Of a stretch of 64,000 nt of DNA, positions 51,726-61,194 are shown piece by piece (positions within the stretch are counted from its first letter, which is position 1; every line of letters begins with the position of its first letter). The translations under genes were made by a program, and so were the position numbers. Source of the stretch: JAAYJS01 sp964346185 (GTDB lineage Bacteria; Bacillota; Clostridia; Eubacteriales; Eubacteriaceae); the NCBI GenBank assembly GCA_964346185.1, contig CAYFTR010000004.1:1-64000 (forward strand). Reading direction: 5' to 3'. The notes beneath the pieces are model-generated. The model was not told the DNA's origin. It made no database searches and worked only from the letters and a program-made list of their open reading frames with translations.

Positions 51726-53101
51726 GAAGAGAATATTTACAAATTGATCGAATTAACGGTCCTCTCATAGAAATATCCGACGTGCGAGATGTTTTTTACG
51801 GTGAAGTAACAGAGATAAGATCTCGTGACACCGGTGAAGTTCGCATTGGTAAAGTAATTAAATTGGAAGGCGACAAAGCTCTGGTTCAAGTTTTTCAACA
51901 GACTGACGGGTTGGCGGCCGAAAATTGTATCACAGGCTTTACAGGAGAATCTTTTAAACTGCCCATGTCCAAAAAACTGCTGGGGCGTCAATTTAACGGC
52001 ATCGGAAAACCGATGGACAACGGTCCCGAAGTTTACTCGGACAGAGCGGAGAATATTAACGGAGCACCGATAAATCCGATGAGTCGAAAATATCCCCGGA
52101 ATTTTATTCAAACCGGTATCTCTTCCATCGATGTTTTGACGACACTGATACACGGACAAAAATTACCGATTTTTTCCGGTAACGGATTACCACACAATCA
52201 ATTGACGGCACAAATAATCAGTCAAGCAAAACCTGGCGACAACAGCGATGAAAAATTTTGTGTTGTGTTTGCCGCTATCGGTGTTAAGCACGATGACGAA
52301 CAATATTTTAAAAAAGTTTTTAAAGAAGCGGATGTTATGAATCAGGTTGTGATGTTTGTCAATTATGCGGACGACCCCGTAGCGGAGCGAACGACGACAC
52401 CCAGATGTGCCTTGGCGGCAGCCGAATACCTTGCTTTTGAAGAAGATATGCAGGTTTTGGTGGTTATGAGTGATGTGACCGCCTATTGTGAAGGGCTCAG
52501 AGAGATATCCTCCGCAAGAGAAGAGGTCCCGGGACGTAGAGGCTACCCGGGCTATATGTATTCGGACTTGGCAACTCTTTATGAACGTGCCGGTATGATT
52601 CAAAATTCAAAAGGATCGATTACTTTTTTACCGATTTTAACCATGCCCAATGATGATATCACCCACCCCATACCCGACTTAACAGGCTTTATTACCGAAG
52701 GTCAAGTTGTATTGGGACGACAATTGTATCAAAGAGGGGTGTACCCGCCTGTTGATGTGTTGCCGTCTTTATCTAGATTGATGAAAGATGGTATCGGCGA
52801 AGGGTACACGCGGGAAGACCATCAGGATTTGGCAAATCAATTATTTGCTTCTTATTCTAAAGTAATGGAAGTAAGAGATTTAGCTCAAATTATGGGAGAA
52901 GATGATTTAAGCGAATTGGATAAAGCTTATATGGCATTCGGCAGACAGTTTGAAAAACAATTTTTAGGTCAGGGATTCGGAGAGAACCGAAGTATCATTG
53001 AAAGTTTGGATTTGGGTTGGTCTTTACTGACAATTTTGCCGAAAAGCGAATTAACACGACTAAGCCCGAAGCTGATCAATAAATATTTGCCGAAAGGGTA
53101 A
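51722..53101 (+). CDS. ntpB: V/A-type ATPase regulatory subunit B
   Basis: Non-catalytic nucleotide-site subunit with 459 residues. It begins REYLQIDRINGPLIEISDV, lacks a classic P-loop (FSGNGLPHN in its place) as expected for B, and has SDVTAYCEGLREISSAREEVPGR split in the core. AAAGGAGG precedes the ATG. The D gene follows directly. Confidence 0.97.
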   Translation: MRREYLQIDRINGPLIEISDVRDVFYGEVTEIRSRDTGEVRIGKVIKLEGDKALVQVFQQTDGLAAENCITGFTGESFKLPMSKKLLGRQFNGIGKPMDNGPEVYSDRAENINGAPINPMSRKYPRNFIQTGISSIDVLTTLIHGQKLPIFSGNGLPHNQLTAQIISQAKPGDNSDEKFCVVFAAIGVKHDDEQYFKKVFKEADVMNQVVMFVNYADDPVAERTTTPRCALAAAEYLAFEEDMQVLVVMSDVTAYCEGLREISSAREEVPGRRGYPGYMYSDLATLYERAGMIQNSKGSITFLPILTMPNDDITHPIPDLTGFITEGQVVLGRQLYQRGVYPPVDVLPSLSRLMKDGIGEGYTREDHQDLANQLFASYSKVMEVRDLAQIMGEDDLSELDKAYMAFGRQFEKQFLGQGFGENRSIIESLDLGWSLLTILPKSELTRLSPKLINKYLPKG

Positions 53102-53740
53102 ATGCATATGGCAACGAAACCGACACCCACCAAAGCAAATTTATTTAAAGCAAAAAACCGGTTAATTTTTTCGGAAAAAGGTTACAACTTATTAGATAAA
53201 AAAAGAACGGTACTTATTCAGGAAATTTTAAAACTGGTAGAGGCCTCTCGGTCATTGGAAGAAAAATTTAACCGTACCCTTCAGGAAGCCTATGAAGCTT
53301 TACAGGAAGCAATTATTTCGATGGGGCTCGATCATTTAGAGCATTATATTTTGTCCGTTCCGAAAGAAACACCCTATCAGGGTCTAACAAGATCCGTTAT
53401 GGGGGTTGATATTCCCCAGTTGATAACACCGAAAGAAGATAATATCAATTTTTCGCTACCCTATGGCTTTAACGACTCGGTACCGGTATTGGATCATGCC
53501 ATTGAAAAATTTCATGAAGTTAAATTTTTAGCTTATCAATTAGCGGAAATTGAAACCACCGCTTTTAAATTATCCCAAGAGATTAAAAAAACTCAAAAGT
53601 CGGCGAACGCTTTGGAAAAACTTAAAATTCCCGAAACAAAGGCCGACATCCAATGGATAGAAGACAGTATTGAAGAGAAAGAGCGTGAAGAAAATTTCCG
53701 TATTAAAAAAGTAAAAAAACATCGCCAAAGCACCAAGTAA
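53102..53740 (+). CDS. ntpD: V/A-type ATPase subunit D
   Basis: Central rotor shaft with 212 residues and long N- and C-terminal helices, beginning PTKANLFKAKNRLIFSEKGYNLLDKKRTVL, the subunit D signature when read in two parts. The ATG at 53102 directly abuts the B stop; ATG 53108 is an alternative. It is the last gene of the operon, followed by a two-stem hairpin. Confidence 0.93.
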   Translation: MHMATKPTPTKANLFKAKNRLIFSEKGYNLLDKKRTVLIQEILKLVEASRSLEEKFNRTLQEAYEALQEAIISMGLDHLEHYILSVPKETPYQGLTRSVMGVDIPQLITPKEDNINFSLPYGFNDSVPVLDHAIEKFHEVKFLAYQLAEIETTAFKLSQEIKKTQKSANALEKLKIPETKADIQWIEDSIEEKEREENFRIKKVKKHRQSTK

Positions 53741-53749
53741 AAATCATAT

Positions 53750-53800
53750 TGCCGCTATCGTCATTGAGGTACCAACCTCACCGCTATGGCGGCAGTTTAT
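53750..53800 (+). terminator. Two-stem hairpin after the V-ATPase operon
   Basis: The outer stem TGCCGCTAT (53750-53758) pairs with ATGGCGGCA (53786-53794) with one G-U. The inner stem TGAGGT/ACCTCA (53765-53770, 53775-53780) has a four-base loop. GTTTATTT follows. It is probably the terminator, although the branched form is less common. Confidence 0.65.
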
Positions 53801-53858
53801 TTACGCCGGAAAAACAGGGTATTCAAAACTTAAGGAAGAGCGTAACTGGAGATAAATA

Positions 53859-53895
53859 AAAAGACTGCAAGGAAAGCATATCCTATGCAGTCTTA
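53859..53895 (-). terminator. Intrinsic terminator of glnS
   Basis: Read on the reverse strand, AAGACTGCA and TGCAGTCTT arms with an inner GGA/TCC pair form a stem, and TTTTATTT follows. It lies just beyond the glnS stop at 53901. Confidence 0.82.
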
Positions 53896-53900
53896 ATTGT

Positions 53901-55571
53901 CTATTTGCCTGGTCGCCACGAACTTTTAAGTTCCACAACACGATTAAAAACGAGGTGATCATCCTTTGTATATTTGGGATCGACAGAAAAATAACCGTTA
54001 CGGACAAATTGTACCTTTTCCAAGGGGTGCATGTTACCGATTTCCGGTTCGCCGTAGCCTTGTACAACGATACGGGAATCGGGATTAATTTTTTCTAAAA
54101 AATTTTCGGCATCAAACTCCGTATCTTTTTCCAATAAAGGGTTTAACAGATGTACTTCGATCGGAACATTATATTTTGCGGAAACCCAGTGAATGGTTCC
54201 CTTAACCTTGCGTCCCGTAAAACCGGATCCGGACTTGGTTTCAGGGTCATAGGTACATTTTAATTCAACGACTTCGCCGTTTTCGTCTTTGAGGATTTCG
54301 TTGCAGGTTATAAAATAGGCACCTCTTAAACGCACCTCATTACCCGGGAAAAGGCGGAAGTATTTTTTAATCGGTACTTCCATAAAATCTTCTCTTTCTA
54401 CGTACAACTCTCTGGTAAAGGGCAGTTGATGTTTTCCCATTTCTGGCACATCTTGATTGGTTTGAATATTCAACCACTCGACTTCATCTTCCGGGAAATT
54501 GGTAATGGTTACCTTGAGGGGATTTAATACGGCATTATAACGAGGGGTTTTAAGTTTTAAATCGTCACGGATAAAATGCTCCAACATACCCAAATCAACC
54601 GTCGAATTTGCTTTGGCAACGCCGATTTCTTCACAAAAGTTTTGAATGGATTCCGGTGTATAGCCTCTGCGTCGTAATCCGGAAATGGTCGGCAGTCGGG
54701 GGTCGTCCCATCCGTCTGCGACGCCGCTGTCTACCAATTGCTTTAAGTAGCGTTTACCCATAATGGTTTGGGTCAGGTTCAGTTTGGCGAATTCAATTTG
54801 CTTCGGTCTTTCTTTTTGATAATCATTTAAGTTGTCCAACACCCAGTCATAAAAAGGTCTGTGATCTTCAAATTCCAAGGTGCAAATGGAGTGGGTAATG
54901 CCTTCGATGGCATCTTCGACGGGGTGGGCAAAGTCGTACATAGGGTAAACATGCCATTGTTCGTGGGTGTTGGGATGTTCGACGTTCAAAATTCTGTATA
55001 TGACAGGGTCTCTCATATTCATGTTGGGACTTGCCATATCTATTTTTGCCCTTAATACCATCGATTCCTCCGGATGATCACCGGCAATCATTTCTTCAAA
55101 AAGTTTAAGGTTTTCTTCCGGGGTTCTGTTTCGATACGGGCTGTCTTTGCCCAGTTGCGTTAAAGTTCCCCGGTATTCTCTGATTTCTTCTCCGGACAAA
55201 CTATCAACATATGCCAGCCCTTTTTCAATCAGTTCCTTTGCATAGTCGATCATTTTGGAAAAATACGATGAAGCAAAAAACATGCGATCTTCCCATTGTA
55301 TACCCAGCCAATTTAAATCGTTTTGGATTGCGTCGACAAACTCCACTTCCTCTTTAATAGGGTTGGTGTCATCAAAGCGCAGGTTAAATAAGCCGTTATA
55401 TTTTTTTGCCAGGCGATAATTTAATAATGAGGATTTTGCATGACCGATATGCAAATAACCGTTGGGTTCCGGCGGAAAACGTGTATGTACACGATTGTCG
55501 GTATATACATTTTTTTGGATATCTTCATCTATAATATTGGTGATAAAATTCGGTCTGTCTTTTTGTTCCAT
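53901..55571 (-). CDS. glnS: Glutaminyl-tRNA synthetase
   Basis: Class I synthetase that charges tRNA-Gln directly, 556 residues. The HIGH motif is His41-Ile-Gly-His44 in PPEPNGYLHIGHAKS, and the KMSKS-like loop is IMGKRYLK. FRLFPGNEVRLRGAYFI belongs to the C-terminal anticodon-binding barrels. Many Clostridia lack GlnS and use GatCAB; here the direct route is present. The reverse-strand gene stands alone. Its start at 55571 gives MEQKDRPNFITNII. Confidence 0.96.
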   Translation of the reverse strand: MEQKDRPNFITNIIDEDIQKNVYTDNRVHTRFPPEPNGYLHIGHAKSSLLNYRLAKKYNGLFNLRFDDTNPIKEEVEFVDAIQNDLNWLGIQWEDRMFFASSYFSKMIDYAKELIEKGLAYVDSLSGEEIREYRGTLTQLGKDSPYRNRTPEENLKLFEEMIAGDHPEESMVLRAKIDMASPNMNMRDPVIYRILNVEHPNTHEQWHVYPMYDFAHPVEDAIEGITHSICTLEFEDHRPFYDWVLDNLNDYQKERPKQIEFAKLNLTQTIMGKRYLKQLVDSGVADGWDDPRLPTISGLRRRGYTPESIQNFCEEIGVAKANSTVDLGMLEHFIRDDLKLKTPRYNAVLNPLKVTITNFPEDEVEWLNIQTNQDVPEMGKHQLPFTRELYVEREDFMEVPIKKYFRLFPGNEVRLRGAYFITCNEILKDENGEVVELKCTYDPETKSGSGFTGRKVKGTIHWVSAKYNVPIEVHLLNPLLEKDTEFDAENFLEKINPDSRIVVQGYGEPEIGNMHPLEKVQFVRNGYFSVDPKYTKDDHLVFNRVVELKSSWRPGK

Positions 55572-55656
55572 AACACACTCCTGATTCTAATATAAATCCA
55601 TGATAGCATAAAAGCCTTTTAAATAAAATGTGCTTCAATGAATAAAATATGATCGT

Positions 55657-55679
55657 CCAATCGAATGGTATCGGATTGG
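55657..55679. repeat. Inverted repeat between glnS and the clpB operon
   Basis: CCAATC (55657-55662) and GATTGG (55674-55679) form an inverted repeat with partial inner pairing (GA/TC). The surrounding 55572-55791 is AT-rich and holds no gene. It might be an operator for either divergent unit. Confidence 0.35.
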
Positions 55680-55791
55680 TAAGGACAAGATAGTTTAAAA
55701 TAATTTTACAGTCGAATTTAATAAAATACTATCGATAAAACTTAAAAACATATTAATAAAATATAAAAGTTGATTCATTTATATAAATCGA

Positions 55792-55820
55792 TTGACAATT
55801 TATGAGGTTGACGGTATGAT
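55792..55820 (+). promoter_or_regulatory. Promoter of the ribbon-helix-helix/clpB operon
   Basis: A perfect TTGACA (55792-55797), 17 bases and TATGAT (55815-55820) lie directly before the gene at 55839, leaving a leader of about a dozen bases. No CIRCE or CtsR-type heptad repeat is visible around it. Confidence 0.85.
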
Positions 55821-55838
55821 AAATTAAGAGGTAATCAG

Positions 55839-56477
55839 ATGAAAAAAAGTGTATACAGTTTAATGTTATTTGACGAAATTGTTGAAAAAATAGATCGTTT
55901 GGCCTATCACCAAAACACAAACAGATCACAACTAATTAACGATTTGTTAGCGGACTATTTGGGGCTTTCGACTCCGGAACAGCAGGTTCAGGAGGTGATT
56001 GATCAATTGGACAGCAATTTAAATGACTTATTGCCTGTTTCCCAAATGACGAAAAATTCCAGTATTCAATTCGGTAAAAGTTTAAAGTATAAGTATCGTC
56101 CGAAGGTTTTGTACAGCTATGAATTTGTTACCGAAAGCGGCAACAAGTATGCCGTACTTAAGGTAAGTTCTCGAACAAAATCGGAAGCACTGAATCAGCA
56201 ATTTGACGATTTTTTTGAAAAAATATGTCGAATTGAAAAGAAGGCCGATTTTTTGGCGGAAGAGGACATCGCCCACAATACCAATCACAAATTTGTCAGA
56301 AATTTTAAAAATGCCGGAGTCGTCGGATCCGACACACACCAACTCGGCAACTTTTTAACGGATTATTTAAAAACAATCGACCATGCGATGAATGTTTTTT
56401 TTGAAAGTGAAGAACAATCTGAAGCCGATCGATTAATAGAAGAAATTTATAATCAATTTTTTACAAGAAATCAATAG
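55839..56477 (+). CDS. Ribbon-helix-helix domain protein of unknown function
   Basis: Probable DNA-binding protein, 212 residues. The N-terminal 45 residues fit a CopG/Arc-type ribbon-helix-helix: strand KKSVYSLMLF, helix DEIVEKIDRLAYHQ, helix NRSQLINDLLADYL. The following 160 residues (a beta segment around YSYEFVTESGNKYAVLKVSS and acidic helices) match no family I know. It is first in an operon with clpB, with seven bases between, and could regulate it or itself; that is inference. AGAGGT precedes the start. Confidence 0.72.
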   Translation: MKKSVYSLMLFDEIVEKIDRLAYHQNTNRSQLINDLLADYLGLSTPEQQVQEVIDQLDSNLNDLLPVSQMTKNSSIQFGKSLKYKYRPKVLYSYEFVTESGNKYAVLKVSSRTKSEALNQQFDDFFEKICRIEKKADFLAEEDIAHNTNHKFVRNFKNAGVVGSDTHQLGNFLTDYLKTIDHAMNVFFESEEQSEADRLIEEIYNQFFTRNQ

Positions 56478-56484
56478 GTGAATG

Positions 56485-59085
56485 ATGGATATTAATAAAT
56501 TAACACAAAAATCGGTCGAAGCATTTAAAACGGCCGAAAATATTGCCGGTGATTATAATCATATGGAAATACAACCGGAACACCTGATGTATGCCTTAGT
56601 CATTCAGGAAAACGGTATTGTCGGTCGACTGTATGAGCGACTGGGCATTGATACGGATACATTTTTACAAGAATTAAAAGCAATTATTGAAAAAATGCCG
56701 TCGGTAAGCGGACCGGGGCGAGAACCGGGAAAGGTTTATATCAGTCGTCATGCGGAATCGGTTTTTAATGAAGCCTACCGATTGGCGGAACAGATGGAGG
56801 ATGCCTACGTTTCGGTCGAACACATTTTTTTAGGCTTTTATATTCTGGGTGATGAAGAAAAAATCATCCAACTCTTATTACGCAATCATATAACCAAAGA
56901 ACATTTATTAGAAGTACTCAAAGAATTAAGAGGAGGGCATAAAGTTATGACAGATAACCCCGAAAGCACCTACGAAGCATTAAAACAATATGGACATGAT
57001 TTGGTCCAAGATTATATTGATAATAAGTTGGATCCTGTTATCGGAAGAGATCAGGAAATAAGAAATGCCGTTCGTATTTTATCCAGAAAAACAAAAAACA
57101 ACCCGGTATTAATCGGTGAACCGGGTGTCGGTAAAACGGCAATTGTAGAAGGTTTAGCCGGACGAATCGTAAAAGGAGACGTACCGGAAGGGCTTAAAAA
57201 CAAACGGATTATCTCGTTGGATTTAGCCGCTTTGGTGGCCGGCGCCAAATATCGCGGTGAATTTGAAGAGCGATTTAAGGCGGTTCTAAAAGAAGTTAAA
57301 GATTCTCAAGGTGAAATCATTCTTTTTATCGATGAGATACACAACATTGTCGGTGCCGGAAAAACCGAAGGGGCCATGGATGCCGGTAATATGCTTAAGC
57401 CAATGTTGGCAAGAGGCGAATTGTATTGTATCGGGGCTACAACCTTGGACGAATATCGCCAATACATCGAAAAAGATGCCGCCTTGGAAAGACGATTCCA
57501 ACCTATTTTAGTGGACGAACCCAACGTCGAAGATACCATTTCCATATTAAGAGGACTTAAGGAACGTTACGAAATTTTTCACGGTGTTAAAATTATGGAT
57601 AACGCCCTGGTATCCGCTGCGGTTTTATCCCATCGGTATATTTCGGATCGTTTTTTACCGGACAAAGCCATCGATCTGATCGATGAAGCCTGTGCCATGA
57701 TCCGTACGGAAATAGACTCTATGCCCGAAGAAATGGACGAAGTGAACCGTAAAATTATTCAATTGGAAATCGAGGAAGCGGCACTTAAAAAAGAAGAAGA
57801 TAAATTATCTCAGGAACGCCTGGAACGGCTTCAAAAAGAACTGGCCGACTACAGAGAACGATTTGCCGAAATGAAGGTACAATGGGATACGGAAAAAAAT
57901 GCCGTTGAAGATTTAAAATCAATAAAAACTCAAATAGACGGTGTACGTAATGCTATAGACAAAGCGGAGAGAGAATACGATTTGAACAAAGCGGCAGAAT
58001 TAAAATACGGTAAGTTGCCGGCATTACAAAAAGAAATGCAGATGTTGGAAGAAAAAACAGAAGGCAAAAGCAGCGACAATGCCCTTATTCGAGAAAAGGT
58101 AACGGAAGACGAAATTGCAGATGTGGTTTCCAACTGGACCGGTATCCCCGTCAGCAGATTGGTTTCCGGTGAAAGAGAGAAACTTTTAAATTTAGAAAAC
58201 ATTTTAAAACAACGGGTCATCGGACAGGACGAACCCATACAAAAAGTAGTGGATGCCATCATTCGTTCCAGAGCGGGGATTAAAGATCCTAACAGCCCTA
58301 TCGGCTCCTTTCTCTTTTTAGGACCGACCGGAGTCGGTAAAACCGAGCTTGCAAAAACGGTTGCCGCCACGCTCTTTGATTCCGAAGATAACATGGTTCG
58401 TATTGACATGAGCGAATACATGGAAAAACACACCGTCAGTCGATTGATTGGTGCTCCTCCGGGATACATTGGCTACGAAGAAGGGGGACAACTGACGGAA
58501 GCCGTCAGACGAAAACCCTATTCCGTTATTTTGCTAGATGAAGTCGAAAAAGCCCACCGCGATGTTTTTAACGTGTTGTTGCAAATTTTAGATGACGGAA
58601 GGGTTACGGACGCTCAAGGCAGAACGGTGGATTTCAAAAACACCATTATTATTATGACCAGTAACCTCGGTTCCGAATACCTGTTGGAAGGTATCGATGC
58701 GGAAGGTAATATTAAACCCGAAGTGGAAGAAACGGTATTAGCGTCTTTGAACAGCTATTTCCGACCGGAGTTTTTAAATCGTATCGACGAAATTGTTTTA
58801 TACAAACCCTTAACGAGAGATGTCACCGGAAAGATTATCGACTTAATGATAGCAGAAGTACAAAAACGTTTGGATGAGCAACAACTTACCTTGCATCTAA
58901 CCGAAAGAGCTAAAGAGGCGATTATCGAAAAAGGCTACAACCCGACCTACGGTGCCAGACCGCTGAAAAGATTTATTCAAAAACATATTGAAACCATGGT
59001 GGGTAAAGAAATTATCGCCGGTAATGTTTCTGAGGGACAAACCATTACCGTTGATTTCGACAATAATCGTTTTTACCTTCAATAA
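56485..59085 (+). CDS. clpB: ATP-dependent chaperone ClpB
   Basis: Hexameric disaggregase that threads aggregated proteins with DnaK help. The 866-residue protein has an N domain (MDINKLTQKSVEAF), NBD1 with Walker A GEPGVGKT (211-218) and DEIHNIVGAG, a long middle coiled coil (about 400-520) that marks ClpB over ClpA/ClpC, and NBD2 with GPTGVGKT (613-620). An ATG at 56482 is adjacent; 56485 is better spaced from AGGTG. It lies behind the ribbon-helix-helix gene. Confidence 0.96.
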   Translation: MDINKLTQKSVEAFKTAENIAGDYNHMEIQPEHLMYALVIQENGIVGRLYERLGIDTDTFLQELKAIIEKMPSVSGPGREPGKVYISRHAESVFNEAYRLAEQMEDAYVSVEHIFLGFYILGDEEKIIQLLLRNHITKEHLLEVLKELRGGHKVMTDNPESTYEALKQYGHDLVQDYIDNKLDPVIGRDQEIRNAVRILSRKTKNNPVLIGEPGVGKTAIVEGLAGRIVKGDVPEGLKNKRIISLDLAALVAGAKYRGEFEERFKAVLKEVKDSQGEIILFIDEIHNIVGAGKTEGAMDAGNMLKPMLARGELYCIGATTLDEYRQYIEKDAALERRFQPILVDEPNVEDTISILRGLKERYEIFHGVKIMDNALVSAAVLSHRYISDRFLPDKAIDLIDEACAMIRTEIDSMPEEMDEVNRKIIQLEIEEAALKKEEDKLSQERLERLQKELADYRERFAEMKVQWDTEKNAVEDLKSIKTQIDGVRNAIDKAEREYDLNKAAELKYGKLPALQKEMQMLEEKTEGKSSDNALIREKVTEDEIADVVSNWTGIPVSRLVSGEREKLLNLENILKQRVIGQDEPIQKVVDAIIRSRAGIKDPNSPIGSFLFLGPTGVGKTELAKTVAATLFDSEDNMVRIDMSEYMEKHTVSRLIGAPPGYIGYEEGGQLTEAVRRKPYSVILLDEVEKAHRDVFNVLLQILDDGRVTDAQGRTVDFKNTIIIMTSNLGSEYLLEGIDAEGNIKPEVEETVLASLNSYFRPEFLNRIDEIVLYKPLTRDVTGKIIDLMIAEVQKRLDEQQLTLHLTERAKEAIIEKGYNPTYGARPLKRFIQKHIETMVGKEIIAGNVSEGQTITVDFDNNRFYLQ

Positions 59086-59179
59086 TAGGTTTGATAAGAA
59101 TATTTAACAGATTAACTTGCACTATAATTCATGCTGTGTTAAAATTTTGTTAACAATTGTCCATAATGACAAAGTAATG

Positions 59180-59220
59180 AAGGCTTCAAATAATTAGATG
59201 AAGCCTTCTTTGCATTTTTT
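59180..59220 (+). terminator. Intrinsic terminator after clpB
   Basis: AAGGCTTCA (59180-59188) pairs perfectly with TGAAGCCTT (59199-59207), followed by T-rich sequence to 59220. The remaining 59221-59406 is AT-rich with no gene. Confidence 0.9.
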
Positions 59221-59406
59221 GTATAACTAAAAAGAAGATTCTATAAGACAAGGGAATGAATGCCCAAAACATCATATATAGCAAATTAAAACCGTTGCAC
59301 AAATTTATTGAATGATTGTACGATTATAGCATGTTACAAAACGGTTATATCTTCATAAAGTTTTCATAAATTCTATCATCATTGTTTCGTTTGGTGTTAA
59401 TAGTCT

Positions 59407-59435
59407 GTAGATTTATTTTGATATGATAAATCTAC
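59407..59435 (+). repeat. Perfect 10-base inverted repeat before the glycosyltransferase gene
   Basis: GTAGATTTAT (59407-59416) and ATAAATCTAC (59426-59435) are separated by nine bases and end exactly where the GGAGG ribosome binding site begins. A TATGAT -10-like box (59422-59427) lies within. It could be an operator or an RNA hairpin that limits translation. Confidence 0.65.
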
Positions 59436-59447
59436 GGAGGTAACCCG

Positions 59448-60446
59448 ATGAAAATTGATATTTACACATGCCATTTCGGTAATGGCCATTATAAGGCTGC
59501 AAAGTTTATCAACGAACAACTTAGCATTTGCCACGATACCAAAGTGATTGATTTATACGAAGAAATTTTTCCCCATATGCACAATTGGTTGTACCATTTT
59601 TACAGCGATTTGATGCAAAAACAAAACTTATGGTTTCACTTGTTTTTAAAAGTGGACGATGCCAAAAGCAAAGTCATTCCACAATTGACTTTTGTTAAAA
59701 AAAGATTTTTTGACTATTTGGACAGTCGTCCGATTCCGGATGTTTTTGTTGCAACTTATTCCTTATCCGCTTATTTTTTAGGATTGTATAAAAAGGAAAG
59801 AAAGCTGAAAACCCCTCTGGTAACCTGTGTGACGGATTTTATGGCCCACGAATTTTGGATGAACGATTATACGGATTTATATTTAGTTGCATCACCTTTT
59901 ACAAAAGTACATTTACTGCAAGGTGAGGTACCCGAGGATCAAATTTTGGTGTACGGTTTGGGCGACCAAAGCAAAGGGCACATTCAAAAGACACAGCAAG
60001 GTCCGCTAAAAATTTTGGTGACCGGTGGCGGGTTGGGATTACTGCCTAAAAAAATTCAATTTTATAAAGATTTGCGTGACCGTTACCATGCAGAACTAAG
60101 AGTGATATGCGGAAAAAACAAAAAAATAAAAGCGAAGCTGGATCACGCCCACTTAAAAAACGTATGCACCTTCGGTTTTGTGAATAATATGGAAGAACAA
60201 CTGGCCTGGGCAGATGTATTTGTAGGAAAAGCGGGCGGACTTTCTACCTTTGAAGCCATTCAATGGGAAACGCCGATTTTATATCTGCCACCTTTTTTAC
60301 CTCAAGAAAAACGCAATGCCCGTTTCATCGATAACAGCAAAATCGGTTTACCGGTGGATAATGATCTAAGGGCTTTTTCCCAATTTGATGAATTAATTTT
60401 CAGTCAGCTTCGGGATAATATGCGTACCATGAAAAAAGCATTGTAA
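59448..60446 (+). CDS. MGDG synthase/UgtP-like GT-B glycosyltransferase
   Basis: Probable lipid glycosyltransferase, 332 residues. The N-terminal MGDG-synthase domain (CHFGNGHYKAAKFINEQL, YHFYSDLMQKQNLW) binds the lipid acceptor. The C-terminal GT28-like domain (GKAGGLSTFEAIQWETPILYL) binds the nucleotide sugar. Relatives make mono- or diglucosyl diacylglycerol. It is shorter than typical UgtP (about 380). GGAGG precedes the ATG. Its neighbours suggest a membrane glycolipid or lipid-linked glycan. Confidence 0.85.
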   Translation: MKIDIYTCHFGNGHYKAAKFINEQLSICHDTKVIDLYEEIFPHMHNWLYHFYSDLMQKQNLWFHLFLKVDDAKSKVIPQLTFVKKRFFDYLDSRPIPDVFVATYSLSAYFLGLYKKERKLKTPLVTCVTDFMAHEFWMNDYTDLYLVASPFTKVHLLQGEVPEDQILVYGLGDQSKGHIQKTQQGPLKILVTGGGLGLLPKKIQFYKDLRDRYHAELRVICGKNKKIKAKLDHAHLKNVCTFGFVNNMEEQLAWADVFVGKAGGLSTFEAIQWETPILYLPPFLPQEKRNARFIDNSKIGLPVDNDLRAFSQFDELIFSQLRDNMRTMKKAL

Positions 60447-60501
60447 CCGGAAACATTCTTACATCGCATTGCAACCATTGCAACCATTGAGGAAAATCAA
60501 T

Positions 60502-61194
60502 ATGCTTAATATGATGATTTATATGGCACAATTTACATCAATACTTGCAGTTGTGTATTACCTCATACCCAACATTGTATTGAGAAGAAAACGGAATGTT
60601 CCCAATGCGCAGGGTGTGATACTAACCTTTGACGACGGACCGGATCCCGCCGCTACCGAAGAGGTTTTGGATATTCTGGCCAAAAACGGTATCAATGCCT
60701 GCTTTTTCGTGTTAGGTCATAAGGCTAAATTTTCCAAGGAACTGGTGACACGTATAGTTCGGGAAGGGCACGGCATCGGTCTTCACGGGTATACGCACCG
60801 TCATCCGTTGTCCTTGACACCTGCCAGGCAATGGCAGGAGTTGGAAGAGGCCTATAATACCCTTTCGGATTTGGGGTTAAGCCCCTGTTACTATCGGGCA
60901 CCCCACGGTTTTTACACTTTGTCCATTTGGTTGTTTTGTATCAGCAAGGGCTTACAGATCGTGCATTGGACGTCCTTGACGGAGGATTGGAAAGACGGAA
61001 ACACAAAAGATTTAACCGAACGTTTGCTTAACTTATCCGCACCGGGTCGTGTATTGGTCTTACACGACGGTAGTGAAGGTAAAGCGGATCCCGCCGCTCT
61101 TTATAAGATGCCCGTAGCATTAAACACCTATTTAAAAGAATGGCGAGAAAAGGGCGGTTTGATCAGTCCATGGAGTGATTATGAAAGTTTTTAA
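60502..61194 (+). CDS. Membrane-anchored polysaccharide deacetylase (NodB domain)
   Basis: Likely removes acetyl groups from a glycan or glycolipid outside the membrane. The 230-residue protein has one N-terminal anchor (about 8-28) and then a NodB fold: TFDDGPDP (catalytic and metal Asp), HGYTHRHP (metal His pair), RAPHGF and VLVLHDGSEG. GAGG about ten bases before the ATG supports 60502. An upstream in-frame TTG at 60469 lies in a TTGCAACCA tandem repeat and is unlikely. It overlaps the next gene. Confidence 0.86.
   Translation: MLNMMIYMAQFTSILAVVYYLIPNIVLRRKRNVPNAQGVILTFDDGPDPAATEEVLDILAKNGINACFFVLGHKAKFSKELVTRIVREGHGIGLHGYTHRHPLSLTPARQWQELEEAYNTLSDLGLSPCYYRAPHGFYTLSIWLFCISKGLQIVHWTSLTEDWKDGNTKDLTERLLNLSAPGRVLVLHDGSEGKADPAALYKMPVALNTYLKEWREKGGLISPWSDYESF

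Noticed and set aside
55700..55838. CIRCE or CtsR operator for the clpB operon
   Set aside because: I looked for TTAGCACTC/GAGTGCTAA and for GGTCAAA-type heptads and found neither.
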